From Nitratifractor sp. (GTDB lineage: Bacteria > Campylobacterota > Campylobacteria > Campylobacterales > Sulfurovaceae): a DNA stretch of 8,241 nt. The position numbers were made by a program, and so were the translations under genes. Each line of letters starts with the position of its first letter. The stretch's first letter is position 1. Of the stretch, positions 1-6,204 are shown in pieces. The notes beneath the pieces are model-generated. The model was not told where the DNA came from, ran no database searches, and worked only from the letters and a program-made list of their open reading frames with translations. The DNA lies in assembly GCA_015485845.1 (NCBI GenBank), contig WFSU01000143.1, positions 1-8,241 of the forward strand, read 5' to 3'.

Positions 1-131
1 ACCACACAAAATGCCGGAAGCGATGATGCCAAAGACTCGGATGCCAACCCCGCCGACGGGAAAACTGCCGAAGTGGAGATCGTAGACAGCAACACCACCA
101 CACTCGATATGGGGATCTACAAGCCCGCAGC
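1..131 (+). repeat. Perfect direct repeat, copy 1 (131 bp or more, cut by window edge)
   Basis: Bases 1-131 are identical to 367-497, a period of 366 bp or 122 codons, which is one SdrD B-like domain unit. The match runs to the window edge, so the true repeat may be longer. It encodes the C-terminal half of a domain plus the linker. The identity includes third codon positions, which points to recent duplication or gene conversion. Confidence 0.95.
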
Positions 132-1347
132 AACACCCACCTACTGCCTGGGAGACTACGTCTGGTACGATAACAACCACAACGGTATCCAGGATGCAGG
201 TGAGACCGGCGTTCAAGGTGTAGATGTAACACTTTACAAAGACGGTACCGCCACGGGTGATACCAACACAACCGATGCCGACGGCACATACCTCTTCTGC
301 GGTCTGGGTGAGGGCAACTACAGTGTAGCGTTTGACACCTCAAGCCTTCCGGCCGATTACGAGGTCACCACACAAAATGCCGGAAGCGATGATGCCAAAG
401 ACTCGGATGCCAACCCCGCCGACGGGAAAACTGCCGAAGTGGAGATCGTAGACAGCAACACCACCACACTCGATATGGGGATCTACAAGCCCGCAGCTGC
501 CCAGGCATGTCTGGGGGATTATGTCTGGGAAGATGCCGACGGAGACGGCCTTCAGGATACAGGTGAATCCGGTGTCAAGGGGGTAAAAGTTTACCTGCTG
601 GATAGTCGGGGCAACCGAATATCCGGAAAAGTGGCTACAACCGATTCCGATGGGAAATACGGTTTCTGTGATCTGGATGCAGGTACATACAGTGTGGAGT
701 TTGATCTGGCAACGTTGCCGGAAGGTTATGCCGTAACCCTCAAAGATGCGGGAAGTAACGATGCCCGGGATTCCGATGCCGATACCGCGACAGGTAAAAC
801 AGCACGGACAACACTCTCAGCCGGGGACAATGATACAACATGGGATATGGGTATCAAGCGTGTCCTCTTCCGTATCGGCGATCTGTTCTGGATCGATGCT
901 GACGGAAACGGCGTTTATGACAAGGGCGAGATGGTGATCAGCAATGCCAAAGTAGAATTGCTCGATGCCGACGGTCATGTCGTCCGCAGTACAACCACAG
1001 ATGAGAATGGACGCTACCATTTTGATGTACCGGCCGGTGAATACAAAGTGCGCTTCCATATTCCGCAAAGTTATCTGGATGATGGGTATGTCTTTGTCGG
1101 GATTATCAAGCCGGGGGATGAAACCAACAAAGTCCATGCGGATGGTGTGGTGGAATCTGCGGTGGAAGTGGGACCTGGGATGGCTACGGAAAACCTGACA
1201 CTCGATGCGGCTGTGGTATGTTCCTGTGCTAATGTGGCGAGTGACAGTGGTGATTCTTTGAATTTTCTTGCTATACTTCTCATGATCATATCGACGCTTG
1301 GAAGCGGATTGATTATGGTGCGTTATAATACGGTAGAGGCGCGGTAA
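1..1347 (+). CDS. SdrD B-like repeat surface protein, C-terminal part (5' end outside window)
   Basis: The frame is open from base 1, so this is the last 448 residues of a longer protein. An internal ATG at 73 is not the start, because it falls inside a repeat unit. It holds the tail of one SdrD B-like (Cna B-type beta-sandwich) domain and three more, at about codons 49-161, 170-286 and 291-405. Each opens with a G-D-x-x-W strand and an acidic loop like DADGDGLQD, the calcium-binding loop typical of the family. The first two complete domains carry two cysteines each (codons 49/100 and 170/223); the third has neither. The protein ends with a CSC motif (codons 407-409), a Ser/Asp stretch, a hydrophobic segment (about 421-441) and a short tail with Arg, which looks like a membrane anchor or sorting tail. 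The likely role is a stalk-like surface or adhesion protein; the ligand is unknown. Tandem stops (TAATAG) close the frame, and the next gene starts 17 nt later, probably in the same transcript. Confidence 0.85.
   Translation, partial: TTQNAGSDDAKDSDANPADGKTAEVEIVDSNTTTLDMGIYKPAATPTYCLGDYVWYDNNHNGIQDAGETGVQGVDVTLYKDGTATGDTNTTDADGTYLFCGLGEGNYSVAFDTSSLPADYEVTTQNAGSDDAKDSDANPADGKTAEVEIVDSNTTTLDMGIYKPAAAQACLGDYVWEDADGDGLQDTGESGVKGVKVYLLDSRGNRISGKVATTDSDGKYGFCDLDAGTYSVEFDLATLPEGYAVTLKDAGSNDARDSDADTATGKTARTTLSAGDNDTTWDMGIKRVLFRIGDLFWIDADGNGVYDKGEMVISNAKVELLDADGHVVRSTTTDENGRYHFDVPAGEYKVRFHIPQSYLDDGYVFVGIIKPGDETNKVHADGVVESAVEVGPGMATENLTLDAAVVCSCANVASDSGDSLNFLAILLMIISTLGSGLIMVRYNTVEAR
367..497 (+). repeat. 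Perfect direct repeat, copy 2 (131 bp)
   Basis: This is the second copy of bases 1-131, base for base. It diverges at base 498 (T, against A at 132), where the linker to the next domain begins. The following domain (508 onwards) is related in protein but clearly diverged in DNA, so only the first two units were homogenised recently. Confidence 0.95.
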
Positions 1348-1354
1348 TAGAGGC

Positions 1355-1358
1355 AGGA
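1355..1358 (+). promoter_or_regulatory. Ribosome binding site for the GTG-started lipoprotein
   Basis: AGGA lies 6 nt before the GTG at 1365. It supports the non-ATG start, which is also the only one that gives a complete lipoprotein signal peptide. No promoter is visible in the 17-nt gap, so translation probably relies on readthrough from the upstream gene. Confidence 0.65.
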
Positions 1359-1364
1359 AAAACT

Positions 1365-3701
1365 GTGAAAATATTTACGTACTTACAGGGCAGTCTGGTT
1401 TTTGTCATCACCTTCGTCGCAGTGCTGTTGGCTGCCGGGTGTGAAGAGGGAGTCTTCCCGACACAGAACAATCATCCCCCGGTCGCCCAGAGCCAGACTG
1501 TCACCACTTCTGAAGACAGCGCAAAAGCCATAACACTTGCAGGTGTGGATGCTGATGGTGACCGCTTGTCATATGTCGTCACCCAGAAACCTGTACATGG
1601 AACATTAAGCGGAACAGCACCCAATCTGATCTACACTCCCACTGCAAACTTCAACGGGCGTGACTATCTCAAGTTCAAAGTTAACGATGGTACGATAGAT
1701 TCAAATGAAACAGTGGTCAGTGTATCTGTCAGTGCAGTCAATGATGCTCCGGTGATTATGCTTGAAGGTCATCAAACCATTACCCTCAATGCAGGGGAAA
1801 TTTACGTAGAGCCGGGTGTGTCTGCCTACGATGTGGAAGATGGAAATATCAGTGACAAGATCAGCATCGCCAGCAGTGTAGATACAGCGAAAGCAGGTAC
1901 TTACACGGTTCGATACCATGTGACGGATTCAGATGGGCAGGCAGCCGATGAAGTAGTTAGAAACATTCAGGTACTGTTAAATATTTTTGAATTTCCGGCG
2001 ATGAAGCAGATCGCTCTGGACAAAAACTTTACGCGTCCAGACTCCTTCAAAGAGGTTACGTCCTATAAACTACGGCTGGCAAAGGGTGAATACCATTCAA
2101 TAGCAATGTTGATAGAACCGAAGGGTTCCCAGAACAAACTTACGGCAGAAAATAGTGATTTTGTCGGTACTGTCGGCTCTTTGGATAAAAGCATTATGGA
2201 TACCTATATCGCCAAAAGATGGTTTCAGGCAGGTGATGTCAAGCCGGGGCATGAGACACTGAGTATGTATAATTATAAGATAAATGGTCAACCAACTATA
2301 TATTACAATCAAAAATGGCTGACACAGGAATTGCTGCTGAAAGATGAAAAGTTGGTTCAAGTAGATTTTGCCAACGAAACCAATAAATTAAGGGTAAAGG
2401 ACAGGGCATCAGGTCATACTCACATGATAGATATCTCGAGTAGAGATGATGTTGTGCCCGATACCACCGGAATAACCTTTGATGATGCACAGACACTTCA
2501 GCCTTTTGATTTGGTTCAGAACCAGTACAAACTATTATGGAGCACCATGCACATACCCGCAGACACACCAAGCGGTACCTATACCTCTACGTTTACCATA
2601 AAAAACAGCGATGGTGTGATTGTAAAATCTGTGCCGGTTCAAATAGAAGTGTTGCCGTTTGCATTGGATAAATCTAAATTGACCTACAGTATATATTATT
2701 CAGCGCGTCGGTTTGACAACTCAGTCACGAGAATAGATACCGCCCAAAAAACCGAGGCAAAGCATCGCGTACTTTTGCAAAATCTGAAAGAACATGGGAT
2801 ATTGTATCCCAATACCTATTTTGCAGACCCTGATGATTTCCGAAGAGATTTGCAGATCAGAAAAGAGTTGGGATTCCCGACAGACAGAATATATACTTTA
2901 GGAGCAGGGTTGTTTCATTATAAAGATAAAAATGTTAGTGAATATATGGATCAAATTGCCAACAGAATCAATCAGTTTAAAACCATATATGAAGAGGAGG
3001 AATACACACCGGGTGGCTTATCGGTCTATGGATTTGATGAAGCGGCAGGAGATGACATCCAGAGGCAGATAGATGCCATAAGAGAGATCAGGCAAAGAAC
3101 AACCATCAACTTTTTTACTTCGGGAGGTTACAGGCATTATAGTGGAGAGAAGCTTGTCGATGATATTGATACATTGATCAATTCACGATATACAAAAAAT
3201 GACAAAGTTTTAAGGCGAGATGATGATTGGCGAAAGTGGAAATATGCAGTAGATGCTTCAAGAGATATGGTCAATCTTTACCACAGTCTTGACAAAAAGA
3301 TATTTGCTTATTCTGCTCCACAAGGTGGTGTAGAAAGTGCTGAAGTCTACAGAAGAGATTTTGGTGCCAGGCTATGGAAAGAGGGGTATGACGGTGCAAT
3401 GGATTGGGGATATCAATACGGAAGAGTTTTTGTATGGAATGACTTTTTAAGCACGAGATATCGGGATGAAACATTTGTTTATCCTACGACAAACGGCGTC
3501 ATTAATACCGTTGAATGGGAGGGGTTCAGGCAGGCGGTTACGGATGTGCGGTACCTCTCCACGCTCTCGAATTTACGGGATAAGCTTACAGGAAGTGCAC
3601 AACGAGAGATAGACACTGTTTTAAATGGTTTAGATCCTGATGGTGATTTGGATGCTTTACGGGAGAGGATGATTGATATGATATTGAAATATGGAGGTTG
3701 A
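1365..3701 (+). CDS. Lipoprotein with two Ig-like domains and a GH123/DUF4091-like region
   Basis: This 778-residue protein starts with GTG. The N-terminus has a hydrophobic signal segment and lipobox LAAGC with Cys26, so it should be lipidated and anchored in the envelope. Residues about 39-130 form a cadherin/Ig-like tandem domain (VDADGD near 61-66, the NFNGRDYLKFKVNDG strand, closing VNDAPV). Residues about 130-205 form a second Ig-like domain of the DUF5011/HYR type (VEPGVSAYDVEDGN, TYTVRYHVTDSDG). The rest, about 210-778, resembles the glycoside hydrolase 123-like/DUF4091 family: a beta-rich part ending in PSGTYTSTFTIKN, then a barrel-like part with FDEA (D558-E559) and the closing W718-E-G-F-R...D727-V-R-Y-L segment. 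An adjacent Asp-Glu pair is the catalytic arrangement known for GH123 beta-N-acetylgalactosaminidases, so a glycan-acting role is plausible but unproven. Codons about 210-700 are AT-rich compared with both flanks. The stop lies 12 bp from the convergent operon. Confidence 0.85.
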   Translation: MKIFTYLQGSLVFVITFVAVLLAAGCEEGVFPTQNNHPPVAQSQTVTTSEDSAKAITLAGVDADGDRLSYVVTQKPVHGTLSGTAPNLIYTPTANFNGRDYLKFKVNDGTIDSNETVVSVSVSAVNDAPVIMLEGHQTITLNAGEIYVEPGVSAYDVEDGNISDKISIASSVDTAKAGTYTVRYHVTDSDGQAADEVVRNIQVLLNIFEFPAMKQIALDKNFTRPDSFKEVTSYKLRLAKGEYHSIAMLIEPKGSQNKLTAENSDFVGTVGSLDKSIMDTYIAKRWFQAGDVKPGHETLSMYNYKINGQPTIYYNQKWLTQELLLKDEKLVQVDFANETNKLRVKDRASGHTHMIDISSRDDVVPDTTGITFDDAQTLQPFDLVQNQYKLLWSTMHIPADTPSGTYTSTFTIKNSDGVIVKSVPVQIEVLPFALDKSKLTYSIYYSARRFDNSVTRIDTAQKTEAKHRVLLQNLKEHGILYPNTYFADPDDFRRDLQIRKELGFPTDRIYTLGAGLFHYKDKNVSEYMDQIANRINQFKTIYEEEEYTPGGLSVYGFDEAAGDDIQRQIDAIREIRQRTTINFFTSGGYRHYSGEKLVDDIDTLINSRYTKNDKVLRRDDDWRKWKYAVDASRDMVNLYHSLDKKIFAYSAPQGGVESAEVYRRDFGARLWKEGYDGAMDWGYQYGRVFVWNDFLSTRYRDETFVYPTTNGVINTVEWEGFRQAVTDVRYLSTLSNLRDKLTGSAQREIDTVLNGLDPDGDLDALRERMIDMILKYGG

Positions 3702-3734
3702 GGGCTGCAGAAGCTACAGCACCTCAAACCCCTC
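3694..3734. terminator. Candidate two-way terminator hairpin at the convergent junction
   Basis: Bases 3698-3707 (TTGAGGGCTG) pair with 3717-3727 (CAGCACCTCAA) in a 10-bp stem with one bulged A (3721) and a 9-nt loop. An outer 4-bp stem (3694-3697 with 3731-3734) extends it past a 3-nt bulge. It covers the stop codons of both convergent genes (3699-3701 and 3714-3716). The T-rich tails are weak on both sides (CTCTTTCT on +, ATTTCAATAT on -), so it may stall or protect 3' ends rather than act as a strong intrinsic terminator. Confidence 0.5.
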
Positions 3735-4160
3735 AATAATCTCTTTCTGCAACGTGGTTTTGTCCGTGGTTTTGAGATCGAGGATGTGGATGTAGATATC
3801 TTCACCGTCGAGGTCGAGGGTGATGGTGCCCGGTGTCAGGGTGATGGCGTTAGCGAGGAGGAGTTTGTCGTAGTCGTTTCTGAGGCAGGTTTTGAGCTTG
3901 ACGATGCCGGGGTTGACCGGAAGGCTTGGGGTGAGGACGATCCGGGCGACTTCGAGGTTGGACTGGATCAACGCTTTGATAAAAATAGGGGTGAACCGGG
4001 CGTATTTGAGCAGGATCGTTCCGAGATGAAGAGGCGTATTGCCCCCGAAGAAATATGCGACCCCCAGCGATGCAGCGACACCGACGATGAGCTCCTGAGG
4101 ATCGAGTGTGTTGGTCAATCCAATCCAGACGGCCAGAAGGAGAAGTGTTTTGCTGATCAT
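3714..4160 (-). CDS. mrpE: MrpE-like cation/proton antiporter subunit (MNHE family)
   Basis: This 148-residue membrane protein has hydrophobic segments near its N-terminus (about 3-15 and 22-38) and a soluble C-terminal part. The region LLANAITLTPGTITLDLDGE followed by IYIHILD is the hallmark of the MrpE/MnhE/PhaE family. In Mrp antiporters and in the archaeal Mbh and Mbx complexes, MrpE belongs to the sodium-translocating module, so here it is probably a membrane subunit of the same oxidoreductase. The ATG at 4160 overlaps the TGA of the ferredoxin-like gene (ATGA) and has AAGGA 6 nt upstream. An in-frame start at 4271 would only add a polar leader read from inside the neighbour. It is the last gene of the operon, and the usual MrpF and MrpG partners do not follow it. 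Family assignment is firm; the role in the complex is inferred. Confidence 0.88.
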   Translation of the reverse strand: MISKTLLLLAVWIGLTNTLDPQELIVGVAASLGVAYFFGGNTPLHLGTILLKYARFTPIFIKALIQSNLEVARIVLTPSLPVNPGIVKLKTCLRNDYDKLLLANAITLTPGTITLDLDGEDIYIHILDLKTTDKTTLQKEIIEGFEVL

Positions 4161-4555
4161 GAGGCGTCCTTGGGGAAAAATAAAAAATCGTCGCTCTGCG
4201 GAGCGGCATGAATGCACTCCTGCCCGAGTGCCAGTGAATCGGGCGGGCAGACATCGACGCAGAGATTGCACCAGCAGCAGCGGCCGTAGTCGATGCGGGG
4301 GATGCAGCCGCTTTTGTTGCGGGCGTTCCGCTCTTCGGCGATGGTGATCATGTCGATGGCATCGTTCATGCAGACATCTTGACAGTTGGCGCAGCCGATG
4401 CAGGCGGAGAGATCGTTGGTATGAAATCCCCGGTAGTCGGGGGCGATGGTTTTGGTCTGTGCCGGGTAGCAGACGGTGCGGGGGTGTTCGAAAATCTTGC
4501 CGATAGCGGCGAAGGGGGCGACGATACCTCGGACATCGATGGTGGTGAATGTCAT
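4157..4555 (-). CDS. NuoI/HyfH-like 2[4Fe-4S] ferredoxin-type subunit
   Basis: This 132-residue protein has two 4Fe-4S motifs: C52-x2-C55-x2-C58-x3-C62, and C93-x2-C96-x2-C99-x3-C103-P. In complex I and group 4 hydrogenases this subunit passes electrons between the donor, usually ferredoxin in group 4 enzymes, and the cluster of the NuoB-like subunit. The N-terminal part (IVAPFAAIGKIFEHPRT) resembles the family's amphipathic stretch that docks on the membrane arm. The first motif is followed by Met63 where Pro is common, and there are extra cysteines at 29, 84, 94 and 114. The ATG at 4555 is 4 nt after the large-subunit stop, with GAGG upstream; its own TGA overlaps the mrpE ATG. No NADH- or formate-oxidising subunit is seen next to it, which favours ferredoxin as partner, though upstream genes are not visible. 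Confidence 0.9.
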   Translation of the reverse strand: MTFTTIDVRGIVAPFAAIGKIFEHPRTVCYPAQTKTIAPDYRGFHTNDLSACIGCANCQDVCMNDAIDMITIAEERNARNKSGCIPRIDYGRCCWCNLCVDVCPPDSLALGQECIHAAPQSDDFLFFPKDAS

Positions 4556-4559
4556 GGCC

Positions 4560-5666
4560 TTACCTCTCTATCTCGGGTGGGCAGATGCCCAGAGAATTCA
4601 TGATCAGGGTGACGTTGGAGAGCTCTTCCCCTTCGAGGAGCGGCTCGAGCAGGGTGAACCCGTGGATGAGCGAAGGCCCCTTGACCTGCATGCGCCGGAT
4701 GTGGGCGCTACCGTCGCCGGCCATGTAGTAGCCAAACTCTCCGCGTGCCGACTCGGTGGCGACGTATATGTCGTCTTTGGGGAGGGTAAATTTGCGGTGT
4801 TTTGGGAGCTTCTGCATCACCAGACCCTCCTGGGGCATCTGAATAATCACTTGACGGAGGATGCGGATCGACTGGCGCATCTCTTCCCGGCGTACCAGAG
4901 CGCGGCTGTAGACATCTCCCCCCTCGAAGGTCGGGATGTCAAATTCCAGCCGATCGTAGACGAGGTAGGGGTTGTCCCGGCGCAGATCCCGCTCGATCCC
5001 GCACCCCCGCAATGCCTGGCCGACGTATCCGCGCTCCAGTGCCGTATCGGCGTCGATGACTCCGGTACCGATGGCACGTGTGCGAAAAGTGGCGTTGTCA
5101 AAAAAGATCTTGTCGTAACGGGGGAGTTGCTTCTCGAGATAATCAAGCAGTTCGGAGAGCCGGAGCAGGAAGCCTTCGGGGAGATCACGCCGCACCCCAC
5201 CGGGGTACGTGTACATGTGATAGACCCGTCCCCCGGTCAACTGTTCAAACAAATCGAGGATCATGTCACGGTCATAAAGACTCCACTGACCGACCGTCCC
5301 CAGACCGATGGAGCCGCTCTGTCCTCCCATCCAGAGAAACTGGGCAGACAGACGGCTCATCTCCTGCACCATGACCCGGATATACTGGGCGCGTTCGCTG
5401 ATCTCGATTCCCACCAGTCCTTCGACGGCACGGGCGAAATTTTCTTCGTTGGGATCGGGTTCGGGGACGCAGATGCGGCAGACGATGGTAAACGCCTGGA
5501 GGACGGTGCGGCGCTCGACCAGCTTCTCGAAACCACGGTGGAGATAGCCCACATGGGTGCGTGCCCGCTGGATGGTCTCTCCGATCAGATCGAGTTCCAC
5601 CGACATATTGCCGGTGATCCCCGGGTGTTGGGGGCCGTGGAAGATTTTGATCTGTTTAGTCTCCAT
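4560..5666 (-). CDS. NuoD-like large subunit related to group 4 [NiFe] hydrogenase, altered active site
   Basis: This 368-residue protein belongs to the NuoD/hydrogenase large-subunit family: HGPQHPG near residue 10, GYLHRGFEKL at 40-49, GIEISERAQYIRV at 86-98, and YPGGVRRDLPEGF at 154-166. In this family the protein holds the [NiFe] centre (four Cys) or, in complex I, the quinone site. Here C63-R-I-C66 keeps the first CxxC, but the usual CxxCxxxH histidine is absent and a Pro/acidic stretch (VPEPDPNEEN) follows, about three residues longer than in hydrogenases. At the C-terminus the DPCxxC motif reads G-I-C362-P-P-E365, so the last Cys is Glu. The chain ends three residues later, with no extension for a maturation protease. 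The His of the complex I HPSTHG loop is also missing (HPGITG). The ATG at 5666 is preceded by AGGAGG and overlaps the NuoC-like gene by 11 nt; a start at 5894 would add only an out-of-frame shadow of that gene. Probably an Ehr- or Mbx-like catalytic subunit; the reaction is unknown. Confidence 0.9.
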   Translation of the reverse strand: METKQIKIFHGPQHPGITGNMSVELDLIGETIQRARTHVGYLHRGFEKLVERRTVLQAFTIVCRICVPEPDPNEENFARAVEGLVGIEISERAQYIRVMVQEMSRLSAQFLWMGGQSGSIGLGTVGQWSLYDRDMILDLFEQLTGGRVYHMYTYPGGVRRDLPEGFLLRLSELLDYLEKQLPRYDKIFFDNATFRTRAIGTGVIDADTALERGYVGQALRGCGIERDLRRDNPYLVYDRLEFDIPTFEGGDVYSRALVRREEMRQSIRILRQVIIQMPQEGLVMQKLPKHRKFTLPKDDIYVATESARGEFGYYMAGDGSAHIRRMQVKGPSLIHGFTLLEPLLEGEELSNVTLIMNSLGICPPEIER

Positions 5667-6204
5667 GAGGAGCCTCCTCTTGAGCCGCTTTGAGGCGCTT
5701 GGCCTCTTCGCGGCGCCGTTTTTGCTCGACTTTGACATCTTTGTTGTCTTCGCGACCCCGTTGGAAATCGTAGTGCTCATGGACGTACGCCAACGTATCA
5801 AATTCCCGACGCAGCGGGGGGAGGTCTGTCCACCCCTCGAGGACAAATTCGTAGAGGGTGTCGTTGCCCTCAAACGGGATGCCGTACATTTCATGCAAAT
5901 CCCGCTCCATCACTTCGGCCTGAGGGAAACGGCTGCTGAGGCTGGGGAGGCCCTCTCCCCTGCGACCGATGGGGACTTTGAGCATAAGATTCCGGCTGCG
6001 GGCGTGATCGGTGAAGAGATAAGTCAGGAGAAAAATCTCTTCCTCGATCCAGTCCGCACACGCGATCTGCGATAAAGTGACAAACTCCGTGTGGGTGGTG
6101 ACGAAATCGATCGCCTCTCGCCACGCTTCGCGGCTGTCAACTTCGATCGAGAAGAGTCGGGCGTTTTTTTCGGTGACGTCGTATCGGGTGGCAAGTGCGT
6201 TCAT
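5656..6204 (-). CDS. NuoC-like (30-kDa-type) subunit
   Basis: This 182-residue protein matches the complex I 30-kDa/NuoC family through E100-R-D-L-H-E-M-Y-G-I-P-F-E-G-N (100-114), the family's ER(E/D)xxxM(F/Y)GIxFxGN signature, followed by the degenerate LPPLRREF segment. It has no cofactor; in complex I and group 4 hydrogenases it packs against the large subunit and helps to hold the peripheral arm together. In Hyf/Hyc enzymes this domain is fused to the large subunit, whereas here the two are separate genes overlapping by 11 nt, as in Nuo and Mbh. After the fold comes a highly charged Lys/Arg/Glu tail (about 150-182) that should be helical. The ATG at 6204 overlaps the upstream TGA (ATGA), with GGAG 5 nt ahead, so translational coupling is likely. 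Confidence 0.9.
   Translation of the reverse strand: MNALATRYDVTEKNARLFSIEVDSREAWREAIDFVTTHTEFVTLSQIACADWIEEEIFLLTYLFTDHARSRNLMLKVPIGRRGEGLPSLSSRFPQAEVMERDLHEMYGIPFEGNDTLYEFVLEGWTDLPPLRREFDTLAYVHEHYDFQRGREDNKDVKVEQKRRREEAKRLKAAQEEAPHGD
5667..5679 (-). promoter_or_regulatory. Ribosome binding site inside a small palindrome, large-subunit gene
   Basis: Reading the - strand, AGGAGG sits 6 nt before the ATG at 5666 and lies within GAGGAGGCTCCTC, a perfect inverted repeat around one central base. A 5-bp stem with a 3-nt loop could form and hide the ribosome site until ribosomes finishing the NuoC-like gene open it. The ribosome site is clear; the hairpin role is a guess. Confidence 0.55.

Noticed and set aside
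1..497. CRISPR-like or mobile repeat array
   Set aside because: The repeats are long, in frame, and encode protein domains with a 122-codon period; no spacers or terminal inverted repeats are present.
3786..4211. + strand open frame over mrpE
   Set aside because: Antisense shadow of a well-supported MrpE-family gene, rich in Asp, Glu and Gly with no domain.
4476..5693. Long open frame on the + strand opposite the large-subunit gene
   Set aside because: It is a GC-rich antisense shadow with no recognisable family, and the - strand frame has clear conserved motifs over the whole stretch.
5667..5894. Upstream start for the large subunit at 5894
   Set aside because: The added residues are the NuoC-like gene read in the wrong frame; a strong ribosome site and the family's usual N-terminus support 5666.
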